Assembly: GCF_039524395.1 (NCBI RefSeq) | Contig: NZ_BAAAGO010000031.1 | Strand: one strand, 5' to 3' | Source: Micropruina glycogenica | GTDB taxonomy: Bacteria > Actinomycetota > Actinomycetes > Propionibacteriales > Propionibacteriaceae | Length of the DNA stretch: 64,000 bases | Part shown: positions 46,869 through 58,000 of the stretch, piece after piece | Numbering within the stretch: position 1 is the stretch's first letter | How the letters are laid out: each line of letters begins with the position of its first letter | Position numbers and translations under genes: made by a program | Notes under the pieces: model-generated | The model's input: only the letters and a program-made list of their open reading frames with translations | Told to the model about the DNA's origin: nothing | Databases searched by the model: none

Positions 46869-48322
46869 TCGACCACCTACCGGCCCGCGTCGAACCCGTC
46901 CCCGACGAAACCCTTGACTCATGGCTGGAACGCCTCGCCACCGCCAACACCCTGCCCGTTCGGCTCCTGCTGCCCCCAGAACTGTCGACCACACAGCTGG
47001 CGCAACTCCTACGGCGCAAACCCGCTGACCTCCATCAGATGACCCGGGCCGGCTACCACCGCAGCGTCGTCGGACGCCCCCACCAACGCACCCTCACCTG
47101 GCGGACCGACCAGCACCAATGGATCTGCCCCCGCTGCTGCACCGCACCAACAGACCCACGCCTACTGCCCTGGCAACTGGCCCTCCACCCGCTGTGCCGT
47201 GCCTGCGGATGCTTCCTGGTGCAGTCCACACACGACGTCTCGGCGGTGGTAGAGGCTCATCCCGCGATGATCGACCTCGTCACCATGCTGATGGGACTCA
47301 CGCAGACGGCGTGGACCAACAAGAACCACGCGCAGCGGCTGCGCCGGCTGCGCCGCCTCACCAACCTCATAGCCCGAACACTCGACGAACAATGGCCACC
47401 CAGACAGCTCCCCCTGCCCGCCATCGACCCCCAATCGGCCCGGCTCTGGGGTCAACACACCGCCCCCGATCCCCTCATCGCCGCCACTCTGCTCGCCATC
47501 TGCGCACCGCTCGGCCCAACCCGATTGGATCGGCTCACCGAACAGGGCTGGAGCCGGCTCGGCGACAACCTCGACGTGCCGATCGGCTGGCTGCCGAAAC
47601 GACCCTCCACCCTCCATGCGCCGCGGCGGCCGACCTATCCGACCCCGCCCGACCGGGCCCGGCTCAAGAACCTCCGCTTCGAACTGCACCGGCTCCAGCG
47701 CAGCTACGGCCTCGAAGCGAGGCACGTCCCGTCCACCCTGTACGTCGGCGCCGAATACCCGCTGCCCCACAGGATGGAGTGGAACGTCCGCGAGTTCGCA
47801 GCGGTCGCCCTGGTCATGCAACTGGCCGACCTCGACGCCGTTCGCGCCAGCCAGTACCTCGACCTGCCCTACCACCCAAGCCCCGCATTCGCCGACATCG
47901 AACTGGGCCGCCGCATCCGACCACAGCACGCCACGCTGCTGCGGATGGCCGCCCGCAAGCTCCTACGGGACGGACTCGTCGACTATCAGTACCGCCGCCG
48001 CACCCTCACCGCCCATCACCGCCTCGAACCAGGCGTGCTGCGCCGGCTACGACTACCAGAGCCCGCCGAGCCGCTTCCCGACCCCGAAACTCTCGCCCTC
48101 GACTGGCTATGGATCACCCTCACCCGCAGCACCCTCACCAGCAGCCGCTGGCCACTGCATTCCACCAGCACCGCCCTGCACTACGGCGAGTACGCACTGG
48201 ACGGCGAGCAACGACTCATCCTGCTCGAACACGGCCACAGCCTGCTCCGCCTCACCCAGGACGACATCGCCCACGACCAGCAGCCCGCACCCGCCACACC
48301 TGACCTCAAGCAGGCGCAATGA
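46865..48322 (+). CDS. TniQ/TnsD-like targeting protein 1
   Basis: A 485-residue TniQ-family protein. The TniQ signature DETLDSWLERLATANTLPV starts at residue 13. Zinc-finger cysteines follow: WICPRCCTAPTDPRLLPWQL with ALHPLCRACGCFLV, giving CxxC...HxxCxxC. The C-terminal half is Arg- and Leu-rich with a likely DNA-binding helical region. Length and domain order resemble TnsD more than the short CRISPR-associated TniQ, so it may recognise the dnaB attachment site. It overlaps tnsC and the second tniQ by 4 bp each. Confidence 0.85.
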   Translation: MIDHLPARVEPVPDETLDSWLERLATANTLPVRLLLPPELSTTQLAQLLRRKPADLHQMTRAGYHRSVVGRPHQRTLTWRTDQHQWICPRCCTAPTDPRLLPWQLALHPLCRACGCFLVQSTHDVSAVVEAHPAMIDLVTMLMGLTQTAWTNKNHAQRLRRLRRLTNLIARTLDEQWPPRQLPLPAIDPQSARLWGQHTAPDPLIAATLLAICAPLGPTRLDRLTEQGWSRLGDNLDVPIGWLPKRPSTLHAPRRPTYPTPPDRARLKNLRFELHRLQRSYGLEARHVPSTLYVGAEYPLPHRMEWNVREFAAVALVMQLADLDAVRASQYLDLPYHPSPAFADIELGRRIRPQHATLLRMAARKLLRDGLVDYQYRRRTLTAHHRLEPGVLRRLRLPEPAEPLPDPETLALDWLWITLTRSTLTSSRWPLHSTSTALHYGEYALDGEQRLILLEHGHSLLRLTQDDIAHDQQPAPATPDLKQAQ

Positions 48323-49932
48323 GCCTCCCGGCGCGGATCAGCCCCACCGCAGGGCAGGCACTCGACTCCTACCTGGAGCAGGTCGCCGACGCCAACAACC
48401 TCACCAGCGCCGACCTGACCGCCATCATCCGGCGCCACTCCGGTCACCCAGTGCGCTACCTGACCCTCAGCCCCGACCCCGCCACCTTGCGGGCGATCAC
48501 CGAGCTCACCGGCACATCCACCGAGCAGCTCGTCGCGATGACCCTGCCCGGCCTGCCCCGCCACGACGACTGGGACCTCGACCGGTTCGACCCGGCCCAA
48601 CGCAACGGCTTCGTCCAGATCGGCAACCGTGGCTGGCTCCGCACCCGCGGCAGCCAACTATGCCCCGCCTGCCTCAGCGCCACGGGCAGCTGGCACCTCA
48701 CCTGGCGCCTCCACACCGCCACCTGCTGCACCCAGCACGGCACCTACCTGGCCACCCACTGCCCCACCTGCCGGCGACCGTTCCGCGACCATTCCAGCGC
48801 CGTGCTACGACCCGCAGGCACCAGCCTCACCTGCGGCAACCCGACCGGGTCAGGACGGGCCGCCCGCTGCCGCCACGACCTCACCACCATCGCGGTCGAC
48901 GCAGCGAGTGCCGCCGAACTCGCCCGCCAGCAACACCATGACAACGCCATCACCGGACGCACCGCGCGCATCTTCGGTGCCGAAACCGACGGCGCCGACT
49001 ACCTGACCAGCAGCCGCAACCTCGCCGTCCTGCTCCTCCACCTCGCCCACCAAGCAGCCACCGACCACCACGCCGGCGGACTGCCCGACTGGGTCGACAG
49101 GGTGAGCGCGATGCCGCGGCAGGTGTGGGGCAAACGGCCACCCGACGACGTGCAGCTCCGCTCGCTCGTGCTGACCGAAGCCGACCAGATCCTGACCTCA
49201 CCCGACCGTCACCGGGCTGCGGCCCGGTTCGCGCCCTGGCTGGAACTCGTCCCCCGAGGCCGCGAAGGTGCCATCGCCTGGTGCGAGGATCGTGCCCGCC
49301 TCACTCCATCGCTGCGCAGCCTGCTGAACACCGCCCAGAACCCGCGCCGGCGGCTCTCCCACCGAGTCGATCACGAACCCCCACTCATCGACCAAGCCCG
49401 GCACATGCCGCAACAGATCCCAGTCGCCCTGTACCGGGATCACCTCGGCGACATCCTGCAACTCCGATCCGACACCGGCCGCACCTTCGCCAGCCTCTGT
49501 CTCGCCCGCAGCCTGCCCGGCATCACCACCTGGACCTCCGCCGCCGAAAGCCTCGGGCTTGCCACCGCGCTCGGCGACCGCATCCCCGCACTGGCCAGCG
49601 CCGGCCTGCTCACCTCCGTCGATGAACTCCTCACCCGGCTCACCACACTCGCCGAGCAGCTCGAGCGGATCGACTACCGGGACCGCGAGCAGCAGGTACG
49701 TGAACTCGCGACCCGCACTGACTGGTTCGACACGTGGCGGCGTTACCGGCCCGGCACCCGACCCGAGTCACACAGGTACGCCATCACCTGGCTCTGGGAA
49801 CAGCACACCCACGGACATCCCACCACGAACCCCGCCCCGCTGATCGACAACCGACAACGCACCACAGCCCGCAGCTTCGCCGACAGCCTCACCGGTCCCC
49901 AACAAGACGCCTTGCGAGGAGCCCTGCCGTGA
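48319..49932 (+). CDS. TniQ/TnsD-like targeting protein 2
   Basis: A second, diverged TniQ-family protein of 537 residues. The N-terminal TniQ pattern is GQALDSYLEQVADANNL; the zinc-finger block is LCPACLSATGSWHLTWRL followed by CTQHGTYLATHCPTC. The C-terminal region is TnsD-like in size. Two TniQ proteins in one operon suggest two targeting modes, as with TnsD plus TnsE or dual-TniQ CRISPR elements, or a hetero-oligomeric targeting complex. It starts within the stop of TniQ 1 (ATGA). Confidence 0.82.
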   Translation: MSLPARISPTAGQALDSYLEQVADANNLTSADLTAIIRRHSGHPVRYLTLSPDPATLRAITELTGTSTEQLVAMTLPGLPRHDDWDLDRFDPAQRNGFVQIGNRGWLRTRGSQLCPACLSATGSWHLTWRLHTATCCTQHGTYLATHCPTCRRPFRDHSSAVLRPAGTSLTCGNPTGSGRAARCRHDLTTIAVDAASAAELARQQHHDNAITGRTARIFGAETDGADYLTSSRNLAVLLLHLAHQAATDHHAGGLPDWVDRVSAMPRQVWGKRPPDDVQLRSLVLTEADQILTSPDRHRAAARFAPWLELVPRGREGAIAWCEDRARLTPSLRSLLNTAQNPRRRLSHRVDHEPPLIDQARHMPQQIPVALYRDHLGDILQLRSDTGRTFASLCLARSLPGITTWTSAAESLGLATALGDRIPALASAGLLTSVDELLTRLTTLAEQLERIDYRDREQQVRELATRTDWFDTWRRYRPGTRPESHRYAITWLWEQHTHGHPTTNPAPLIDNRQRTTARSFADSLTGPQQDALRGALP

Positions 49933-50969
49933 ACATCATCACCATCCGGACCACCGGGCCGGGCTCTCTACGAGCCCGCCAATACATGGCCGCCAACCTC
50001 GTCGGATGGATGGAAACAGCCAACTGCCGCAACCTCGGCTGGCTGTGGAACGCAGCCGAAGACCACCAAGCCCACAACGCCGGCGACCCAGACAGTCAGC
50101 ACGCCGCTCAAGCAGCCCTCGAGATCTGCATCGGCTGCCCAGCCTTCTCCCAATGCCGCACCTGGGCCACCTACGACCAGTACAGCGGCCTCGCAAGCGG
50201 GCAGTACTGGACCAATGGCCGGCCCAGCGGCGAACGCCCCGCACCGCCGATAGCACCAGCAACCCCCAGACTGAGCAACAGCCGCCTCCTGCGCCGACCA
50301 GTCCACGCCGCCAGCCGACCCACCGACTCCGAAGACGCCGGTGACACAGGTCGGCCGGCCGGAGCGGCCGAGGACGAGATCATCGCGGCCTATTTCCTCA
50401 TTCCAGTCCGCACCAAGCTCCCCCTCGCCTCCGATGCCTCCTACGCCTTCCTCGACGACGTCGGTCACCTTGAATACGTGCTTGCGCGACGCGCGGACCC
50501 TGCACTCGACATCGACCAACTGCGGAGCCGAAGCGTCCGTCGCGAAGCATCGCTGTGGATCCACCGCTTTGCAACCAAGAAGAACCATTGGAAGACCGTG
50601 GTCACGACCGCTCTGCCCTGGCTACCCACCGCGGCGATCGAAGCCCTTCCCACCACCAACACCCAAGTCGCCTGCGTCATCGAAGCCTGCGTTCTCGTGG
50701 AGACCGAAAGCCTCTGGCCGACGGCGCCCGAGATCCTCACGGCGCTCAACCACGCGATCGACTGCGTCCGGCAACTGCAATCGCTGGCGGCACGAACAGC
50801 GGGCCGACACGTAGCCCGACTCACCCGCGCGTCGCTACCCCAGTGGATCGGCGTCGCCGTGACGAAACTCCACGGCTACGGGCCGCCCGCCGCCGGCCAT
50901 TTCTGGCTCTTGAACACCCGCACCTGCGAGGGAGCCGGATCTCTCGACCCACTAGGGCGACCAAACTGA
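49929..50969 (+). CDS. WhiB-like Fe-S domain protein of the tns operon
   Basis: A 346-residue protein starting at a GTG inside the stop codon of tniQ 2 (GTGA overlap). Residues 25-95 match the WhiB-like fold: Cys33, then ALEICIGCPAFSQC giving Cys67-x2-Cys70-x5-Cys76, followed by YSGLASGQYW where Wbl proteins have the G[VI]WGG turn. Four cysteines would hold a 4Fe-4S cluster. Residues 150-346 form an unknown domain (KLPLASDASYAFLDDVGHLE; LWIHRFATKKNHWKTVV). Wbl proteins in actinobacteria are redox- or NO-responsive transcription partners of sigma factors. Presence in a transposition operon suggests control of, or participation in, transposition, which is inference. Confidence 0.75.
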   Translation: MNIITIRTTGPGSLRARQYMAANLVGWMETANCRNLGWLWNAAEDHQAHNAGDPDSQHAAQAALEICIGCPAFSQCRTWATYDQYSGLASGQYWTNGRPSGERPAPPIAPATPRLSNSRLLRRPVHAASRPTDSEDAGDTGRPAGAAEDEIIAAYFLIPVRTKLPLASDASYAFLDDVGHLEYVLARRADPALDIDQLRSRSVRREASLWIHRFATKKNHWKTVVTTALPWLPTAAIEALPTTNTQVACVIEACVLVETESLWPTAPEILTALNHAIDCVRQLQSLAARTAGRHVARLTRASLPQWIGVAVTKLHGYGPPAAGHFWLLNTRTCEGAGSLDPLGRPN

Positions 50970-51019
50970 ACCGCCCCGGGCCGTGCACCGTCACCCGTGA
51001 AGGGATGTTGAGGAACGAG

Positions 51020-51513
51020 TTAATCCGCGTGTGTCCGGTCGAGAACCCAGCGGCGGTCCATCGCTTCGCCAGCGAACCGTGCAGCATGATCCACGACCTC
51101 GGCGAAATCTGGCATCGGACTCCCCTCGGCCAGGGCGGCGTCAATCTTCGCCAAGAGGACCGGCCACAGCGCCTCAGCCAGTGCTGTCTTGGACAGTGGT
51201 TGCATACCCTTCTTCAGGCTCCGCCCGGCCGCACGCGCGCCTGCGACATGCTCAACGGCATCTCGTCCGGTACGCAAATGCCGATGCGGTAAATGCTGCA
51301 TCGCTTGGGCAATCTCGTTGTCATCAAAGAGTTCGAACTCCAACGGAGCGCTCCACACTTGCGTCTCGACGAGCCAATCGAGCGACTCCTCTGCAATGTC
51401 GCGCGGCTAACGCTTGGATCCAGATCGCTCATGGCGGGCCTCCGTGCGCTGCCCTGCCACCATCGGATCAGCTCCTCATCCAAACGAAATGTCAGGACGG
51501 GATAATGGGGCAT
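51020..51513 (-). pseudogene. Probable frameshifted gene of unknown function
   Basis: Two overlapping minus-strand frames look like parts of one gene. Reading from 51513, MPHYPVLTFRLDEELIRWWQ looks protein-like up to about 51420. Downstream, another frame continues convincingly: DIAEESLDWLVETQVWSAPL, then FELFDDNEIAQAM and FAEVVDHAARFAGEAMDRRW, ending at 51020, with a stop just before it in that frame. A single frameshift near 51410-51430 would join them. Alternatively these are two small genes, the second starting at GTG 51358, for instance an antitoxin-toxin pair. No function is recognised. Confidence 0.4.
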
Positions 51514-51542
51514 CGACCACTCACGGATTACACAAACCGGGA

Positions 51543-52010
51543 TCAGGGGCAGTTGGCCTGCACGGCCGCCTGCCGGTTGCGTTCAAAGTCGGCTGCCGTC
51601 ATTACCCCGGAAACCCAAAGAACCGAACCGTCAGGAACATCACTTAGCACACCAACCAGAGCAACGTTCACAGCTTCGGGGTCAAATCCCGCAAGCACTC
51701 GATACTCAGCCCCCTCTCGAGGACGCGAAAGGGCGCCTACAACAGCGTACCCCTTCAAAGCTGCAGCCATCAATTCAATTCGGCTGGACTGGGGCCCATC
51801 GACTCCGACCCTTGCGCTCCACTCATCAGTGTCAGCGTCTGTGCGCTGAATTCTGGCGTAGTAGAACTCTTGGCCTTGACAAAGGGATATTAATTCGAAC
51901 AAGTCGCCCGTACGCAAAATATATGCCTTACCTCTAGGCGCCTGGCAACCCGAGACGCATGTTGCCAGCGCTAGGATCATAAGCATGAACGCTATCGCTC
52001 TATTCAACAA
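51543..52010 (-). CDS. Small lipoprotein, possible immunity protein of the RHS system
   Basis: A 155-residue protein with a lipoprotein signal: MLILALATCVSGC-type hydrophobic stretch and lipobox VSGC (Cys at about 22). The mature part is a small alpha/beta domain (GDLFELISLCQGQEFYYARI; AVNVALVGVLSDVPDGSVLW). It starts at a TTG inside the end of the RHS gene (7-bp overlap), the standard place for an immunity gene next to an RHS toxin. A membrane-bound extracytoplasmic immunity protein would suit a toxin acting outside the cell membrane. The role is inference from position and localisation. Confidence 0.65.
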   Translation of the reverse strand: MLNRAIAFMLMILALATCVSGCQAPRGKAYILRTGDLFELISLCQGQEFYYARIQRTDADTDEWSARVGVDGPQSSRIELMAAALKGYAVVGALSRPREGAEYRVLAGFDPEAVNVALVGVLSDVPDGSVLWVSGVMTAADFERNRQAAVQANCP

Positions 52011-55000
52011 TTGTAGCCTCCGTCACTCAATCCTGCGAAGATCTCAAAGACGTTGGAGCAACCAGCATCGATTCCGAGGCGCTCATCCCTCTTGCTACCG
52101 GAGATCTCTGCGGCTGTGTAAAGGAATGCAAAAGAAGCCCCGAAGATTTCCCATTGCTGTCGGTGGCGATCTTCATGTCTCATGAGTTTTTCGTATTCAG
52201 TGGTTCCTAGAATCTTTCGATAGTCCGCATTGGTCCAGAAAGTGTTGCCTAAAGTTGCTCCTCCGCTTCTTTGGTTATCGTTTAGCCACCAGGCTCCCCC
52301 TATGCATACGTTCATCGAGCCCTCCCTTGTGCATGTACCACCAGCCGTTTGCGCGACCAGCTTCGTTACCTCACCGATGAAGTTCGATTGATCGAACGGT
52401 AAGACAGGGACCCTAGGAACGGGTGGAGGCGTCTTCTTCCGCGGCTCCGGCTTGGTCGAAGACTTGCGCGAGACATAGGGGTTCTTTCCACGGAAGGCAG
52501 CCTTTGGTCGTGCCAGGTATCCCCATCGCTTGTAGCGTTTGGGGGTTCTGGCTGGCCATTTGCCGCTGAGTCTCTTGACTTCGCGCGCGTGGACGGCTGG
52601 GTCGAATCGGCGTCGGTCCCAGTCGCAGCTGTCGATGCAGGCGAGTTCGCCGGTGGGGTCGCTCAATGTGACTGGGGTGTTTTGGCTGTAAGTGTAGGGG
52701 TTCCATTGAAGCGGGTCGGTCGTGTTTTGGACGGGGTCGACGGTGGTGAAGCGTTGGAGCTGCGGGTCGTAGTCGCGGGCTCCGATGTGGATGAGTCCGG
52801 TGGTGTCGTTGCTGCCGCCGACGAACCCGCGTTTGCCAGTCCAGGTGGTGGGTGCGGTTCCGCGACTTGTTCCGTAGGGGTTTTGCCAGCTGGCTTGGAC
52901 GTTGCTGTCGCTGTTGCGGATTTGGTGGTGGGGGGTGTTTTGGTGGTCGGTGATGATGCTGACGAGTTTGTCGGGGGTGTTGCCGGTGCGGACGGCGACG
53001 GTGGTTCCTTGGTGGGTGTAGTAGCGGCTGGCTGTGGTGGCGCTGGTGGCGGTGTCGTAGGTGAGTTCGGTGCCGGCGACGGTGAGGGTCGTTTGGGTGC
53101 CTTCTTGGTTGATGATGCGGTTGCCGGTGGGGTCGTAGACCATGACGGCGTTGGTGGTGGCACCGGTGGCGACTTTGGTGAGTTTGCCTTCGTCGTCGTA
53201 GGTCAGGGTTTGAGTGGCGCCGGTTGGGCCGGGCCTGGTGAGGGTGTTTCCGGCGGCGTCGTAGGTGTAGGTGCGGGTGGCTGCTCCGGTGCCGGTGGTG
53301 ACGGTTTGGGTGACGCTGTGTGGTCGTACGGCGGTGGCACTGTTGGCGGGGTAGGTGTAGGTGGTGGTGGCTGTCGTGGTGGCTGTTTTGTCGGTTCGGC
53401 TGCTGGTTTTGCCAATGGTGTCGGTGGTCCAGGTGGACCAGTAGGGCGCTGGCCCGTTGCCGAGGGTTGTTTGGGTGGGGGTGGTGGCGCAGGTGCCGGT
53501 GTCGGGGGTGGTCCAGGCTGCTTTGAGTTGTCGTTGGGTGTCGTAGCTGAAGCATTGGTTGTCGATGATGCCGCCGACGAGGCTGGATTTGATGTTGGTG
53601 ATGTTTCCGGCGGGGTCGTAGGTGTAGTCGGCTTGGTCGATGAGTCCGGCTTGGACTTGGGTGACGCTGCGGATGGAGGTGAGTCGTCCGCTGGCCTGGT
53701 CGTGGTAGTACTGGGCGGCGATGATGTTGCCGGGGACGGATCCCATGTTGATGCCGGCGAGGTCGTTGGTTTGGTAGTAGCCGGTGGCGACGACGTAGGT
53801 GGCGGCGCCGGTGAGCGAGTAGGGCGCTCCGTAGGTGTTGTAGCCGTGGGTGAGGGTTTCGGCGGCGACGGGTCCGGTGGCGGGTAGTCCGGTGGTGGCG
53901 GGTTGGCCGTCGGGGCCGAAGGTGTTGGTGATGGTGTAGTCGCCGGCGAGTTGGGTCGGGACCAGGTTGGTGATGGCGGGTAGGTGCAGGGTGGTGCTGG
54001 TGGCGCGTCCGGCGCTGTCGTAGCTGTCGATGCTGGTCTGGATGGCGACTGGTGTGCCTGTTGTCGGGTCTGTGACGTAGCGGGTGTTGCTGGCGGGGCG
54101 GCCTGTGGCGGGGTCGAAGGTGGCGGCGGTGAAGGTGCTGGTGCCGGCCAGGTTGGTGGTTTGGGTGACCCGGTCGAGGGCGTCGTAGGTGTAGGCGACG
54201 CCCAGGTTGCGGGCGTCTTTGACGGTGAGTGGCTGGTTGACGGCGTTGTAGGTGCTGGTGGTGGTGCCCTTGTCGGGGTCTTTGGCGGTGAGTTGGTTGC
54301 CTTGCAGGTCGTAGGTGTAGCTCCACTTGTTGCCCTTGGGGTCGGTCATTGTGGCGATGGCGCCGGCGGGGGTGTAGGTGTAGCTGGTGATCGAGTCGGC
54401 GGCCAGGTGCTGGGTGAGTTTGGTGGTGCGGCCCTGGATGTCGGTGGTGGTCGTGGTGGGGGTTCCGCCTGTGGGTGGGGTGACCTTGACGGTGTTGCCG
54501 CCGTAGACGGTGCTGGTTTGCCACAGCAGGGTGCTGCCGTCGTAGGTGGATTCGGTGAGTGGCCGGCCGGCGTAGTCGCGGACGGTGCGCACGTTGGGTT
54601 TCACATCGCCCCACACGTCGGCGGCGCGCAGGGTGGTGCCTGGGCTGACGTCGGCGATGTAGGAGTCGGTGAGCGCGACCAGGCCGCGGGAGTCGTAGAA
54701 GTTGTCGGCGACGATGATCCCGTTGCTGAGCGATTGGGTTTGGGTCTGGCGGGGCCGCAGCAGCGAGTCGAGTAGGTCGACGGAGGTGATGTAGCGCAGC
54801 CCGTTCATCGTTTGGGTGAGGGTGTTGGTGGTGATGGTGCTGACGCCGTTGACGTTCATGGTGTAGCTGTACGTGGCGGAGGCGGATTCGGTGCGTGGCC
54901 GTCCGGGTAGCCAGGTGGCGGTGACCCGGCCGAACGCGTCCCGGTCGGCTTCGGAGATTTCACCGGCGGCGCTGATGCTCTTGATCTGTTGGTTGCGGCG

Positions 55001-58000
55001 CGGGTCGGTGAACACGGTGCCGGTCAGCGGAACTGCTGGTCCGGTGCCGTCGGGGTCGGGGCTGGTGACCTCGGTTTTGGTCGGTGCCTTGATGGTGGCG
55101 GGGGTGTAGGTGGTGGTGGTGGTGCGGCCGAGTGCGTCGGTGACGCTGACCGGGCGGCCGTGCTGGTCGAAGCTGGTGGTGGTTTCGGTGCGCCAGGTGC
55201 GGGTCGATGAGCCGGTGAGGACCTGGCTGCCGGTTTCGAAGCCGGGCCCGGTGACGCCGCCGCTGCTGGTGGCACCGTCGTAGAGGCTCTTTTCCCAGCT
55301 GATCACGCTCGCTGTGGCGAGTGTGGTGGAGCACACGTTCGGCATGACCGATTCTTCGGCGACCAGGTCGATGGCGGTTGCGGTGCCGGTGGGGGTGGCG
55401 TAGGTGGTGCGGGTGCAGGTTTCGTCGCCGGTGACGGCGCTGTCGCCGCTGTCTTCGACCTGGGTCGGCTGTCCCCACGAGTCGCGGGCCTTCACCGTGG
55501 TGGTTCGGGTGCGGGAACCCGACGCCAGATACTGGGTGGTTTTGGTGGTCTTGATGTCGGTTTGGGCGACTTGGGTGAGTCCGTCGGTGGCGCCGCTCAC
55601 GTTGGTACTGGCCGGGTCGTAGATGGTGCTCGAGTCGGCCGAGCCACCGACACTCTTCAGGACGCGGCTTTCCCGTAGTTGTCCGGTGTAGCTGCCGGTG
55701 TCGTTGACCTTCGTGCCGGCACTGTCGGTGATGGTGTCGGTCTTGGTGGTGCTGCCCGACTCGGTCTTCCGGTCGCCGTACATGCCCCGGTACCACGTCT
55801 TCTCCGTCACCGACTGGGGCGCGCCCGATTTGCCGACGGCGGTGACCACTTTCTGGTAGCCGCGCCAACTGTTCCAGGTGCCTTTCGCTCCGGGTTCGAG
55901 GATGGTGTCGTCCCAATGCCAGGCGGCCGAGCCGACGTAGGTGTAGCTGGTGAGGCGGGTGGTGGACAGGTCCAGCCCGGTCAGGTTCGGCATGGCGGTG
56001 AAGTCGGTGGAGATGTCTTTCTCCTCGACCTGGGTGACGACGTACTTGCTGAACCAGTTGACTGCCGGTGTGTCGCCCGGGGTGGCGCTGTAGTAGTTCG
56101 GGAAACAGCGGGTCGTGTTGGTGGCGGCACTGGCCGGCAGCGTGGTCGGGGTGCAGCCACCGTCGGAATAGGTGACGGTGGTGACCGCGCCGGCCTCGCT
56201 GAAGATGCGGGCCAGCCTGGGGCGCAGCATGCCGTAGGTGCCGGACGGTCCGTCGATCCGGTTGTGTTTGAACACCGGCTCGAGAGTGACGCTGGGCAGG
56301 GTGAGGGTGGCAGCCGTGGCAGGACCGGTATGCCCGGTTTGGGTGATGGTGGTGGGCCACAAGGTGGCGGCCGAGTTGGCGTCGCCGGAGTCGGGGAAGC
56401 CGGTGCCGATCGCCCAACTGTCGACCTTGTCGTAGCCGTTGTCGGCCTGGTGTTGCACCCAGGTGGTGATGTCGGTGAGCTTCTTGCGGGTGAAGAAGGT
56501 GGGGGCGTTCTTGATCGAGGGGCAGAACTCGTCGCTGCACACCGCGTCCATCGGCACATCGGGCCAGGCGGCCATCGTGGCGGTGGTGGGTGTTGCGGTG
56601 GCACAGTCGGCGCTGATTGCCGGGTCGCACCGTTCGGCCGTGCTGAACGTCACCTTCGCGGCCGGATTGTTGGCTTCCTGGCCTTTGCGTTCGCCGTAGA
56701 AGATGCCGGTGAGGGTGGCGGCCCGGTCGTAGCTGGCCGGGGTCGCACCGGCGCGGTTGTAGCGGTTGGTTTCCTTGTCGTAGTAGAACGTCATGGTGTC
56801 GCCGGTGGTGGCCACGACATAGTCGAGGTTCCACCGGTACGGCTGGGTGGTGAACGACGACGCGAAAGCGCCTGCGGTGTAGCCGGGCTCGCCGCTGTGG
56901 TTGCCGGCGACCGGCACCTTCAGTACCGAGTTGGTGGCCGGAGCATCGGCGCCGTCGGCTTTGCCCTTGCCGAAGAAGTACTGGGTTCCGTCGGGGGTGG
57001 TGACCTTCCACGATTCGTTCCCGCCCGCGATCGTGCCGATCTTTTCGACCCTGGTGCCGTCGTCGTCCTGCAGCCGCCACGCTGTCGTGTTCCCGACCCT
57101 GATTAGGGCACCGCTATGTCCTTGCAGGCTGAGGACCGCGTTGTCGTACTTGGCGTTGTTCGTGCGCGCCGATTCGGTGTTCCAACACAGGTCCTCGTTG
57201 CCGGCGGGTTGGTTGCCGCCCGGCTTCGGGGTCGTCTCCAACCCGCAGGTGACGAACTTGCGTTCGATGAAGCCGACCGGCAGGTCGAAGCCCTCACCCA
57301 GCCACGACGCCTGGTTGTTCGTTGTCGAGACCGCACCATCGGTGGCCCCGGAGCTGTACCCGATCGCCAAGTCCGGCGACAACGACCCGGCCACGTCGGG
57401 GGTCGCGATCGGGTAGCTCCAACTGAACGTGCCCGACGACCCGCCCGCTTCCCAGCTCGATGACGGCTTCAACGACGTCGCCCCGAAGCTGCCCTGATCA
57501 CTCGACGCGCCAGCCGCCAACGCCATCACCGCAACACCGGACGAGTCAGTCGAAACCCGGCCCTTCACCGCCGAACCGTCAGTCTCTGCACCGGTAACCC
57601 GGCTGCCGGCCCGGCACGGTTGAGGCGTCGGATCGTTCAGGTCACACCCGGCCAGCTTCACCAGACGAAGCCGACCAGCGAAATCGCCACCCGCCAAACC
57701 CGAGATCTGCGAGGTGTCCACTGTGACATCGAGGGTGCTGTCTGGTTCTGCCGCGACCGTGAACACCATGCCTGACCCGATCATGGAATCGCTGCGGGCA
57801 CGATCCAGAACCGACACCGTTACCTGACCCGGATCCTCTGCCTTCACTCGTGCCACCGAGATCGGGGTTCCGGTGGCACGGCCACGGCTACCGACCTTCG
57901 GTAGGGTCGCAACAGGCGCGTCCTTCACCGCGGTAGGCCACGTCACCTTCGACGGCCGAACGTTCGTCACACCCTTGGTGGTGGCGCTGCCCGGCTTCAC

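Noticed and set aside
42922..50969. CRISPR-associated transposon (CAST).
   Set aside because: TniQ and TnsABC are present, but there are no cas genes and no repeat-spacer array anywhere in the element.
52589..53887. A glycine-rich PE-PGRS-like protein on the plus strand.
   Set aside because: It is the complement of the Thr/Pro/Tyr-rich YD repeats of the RHS gene, which gives Gly/Val-rich shadow frames.
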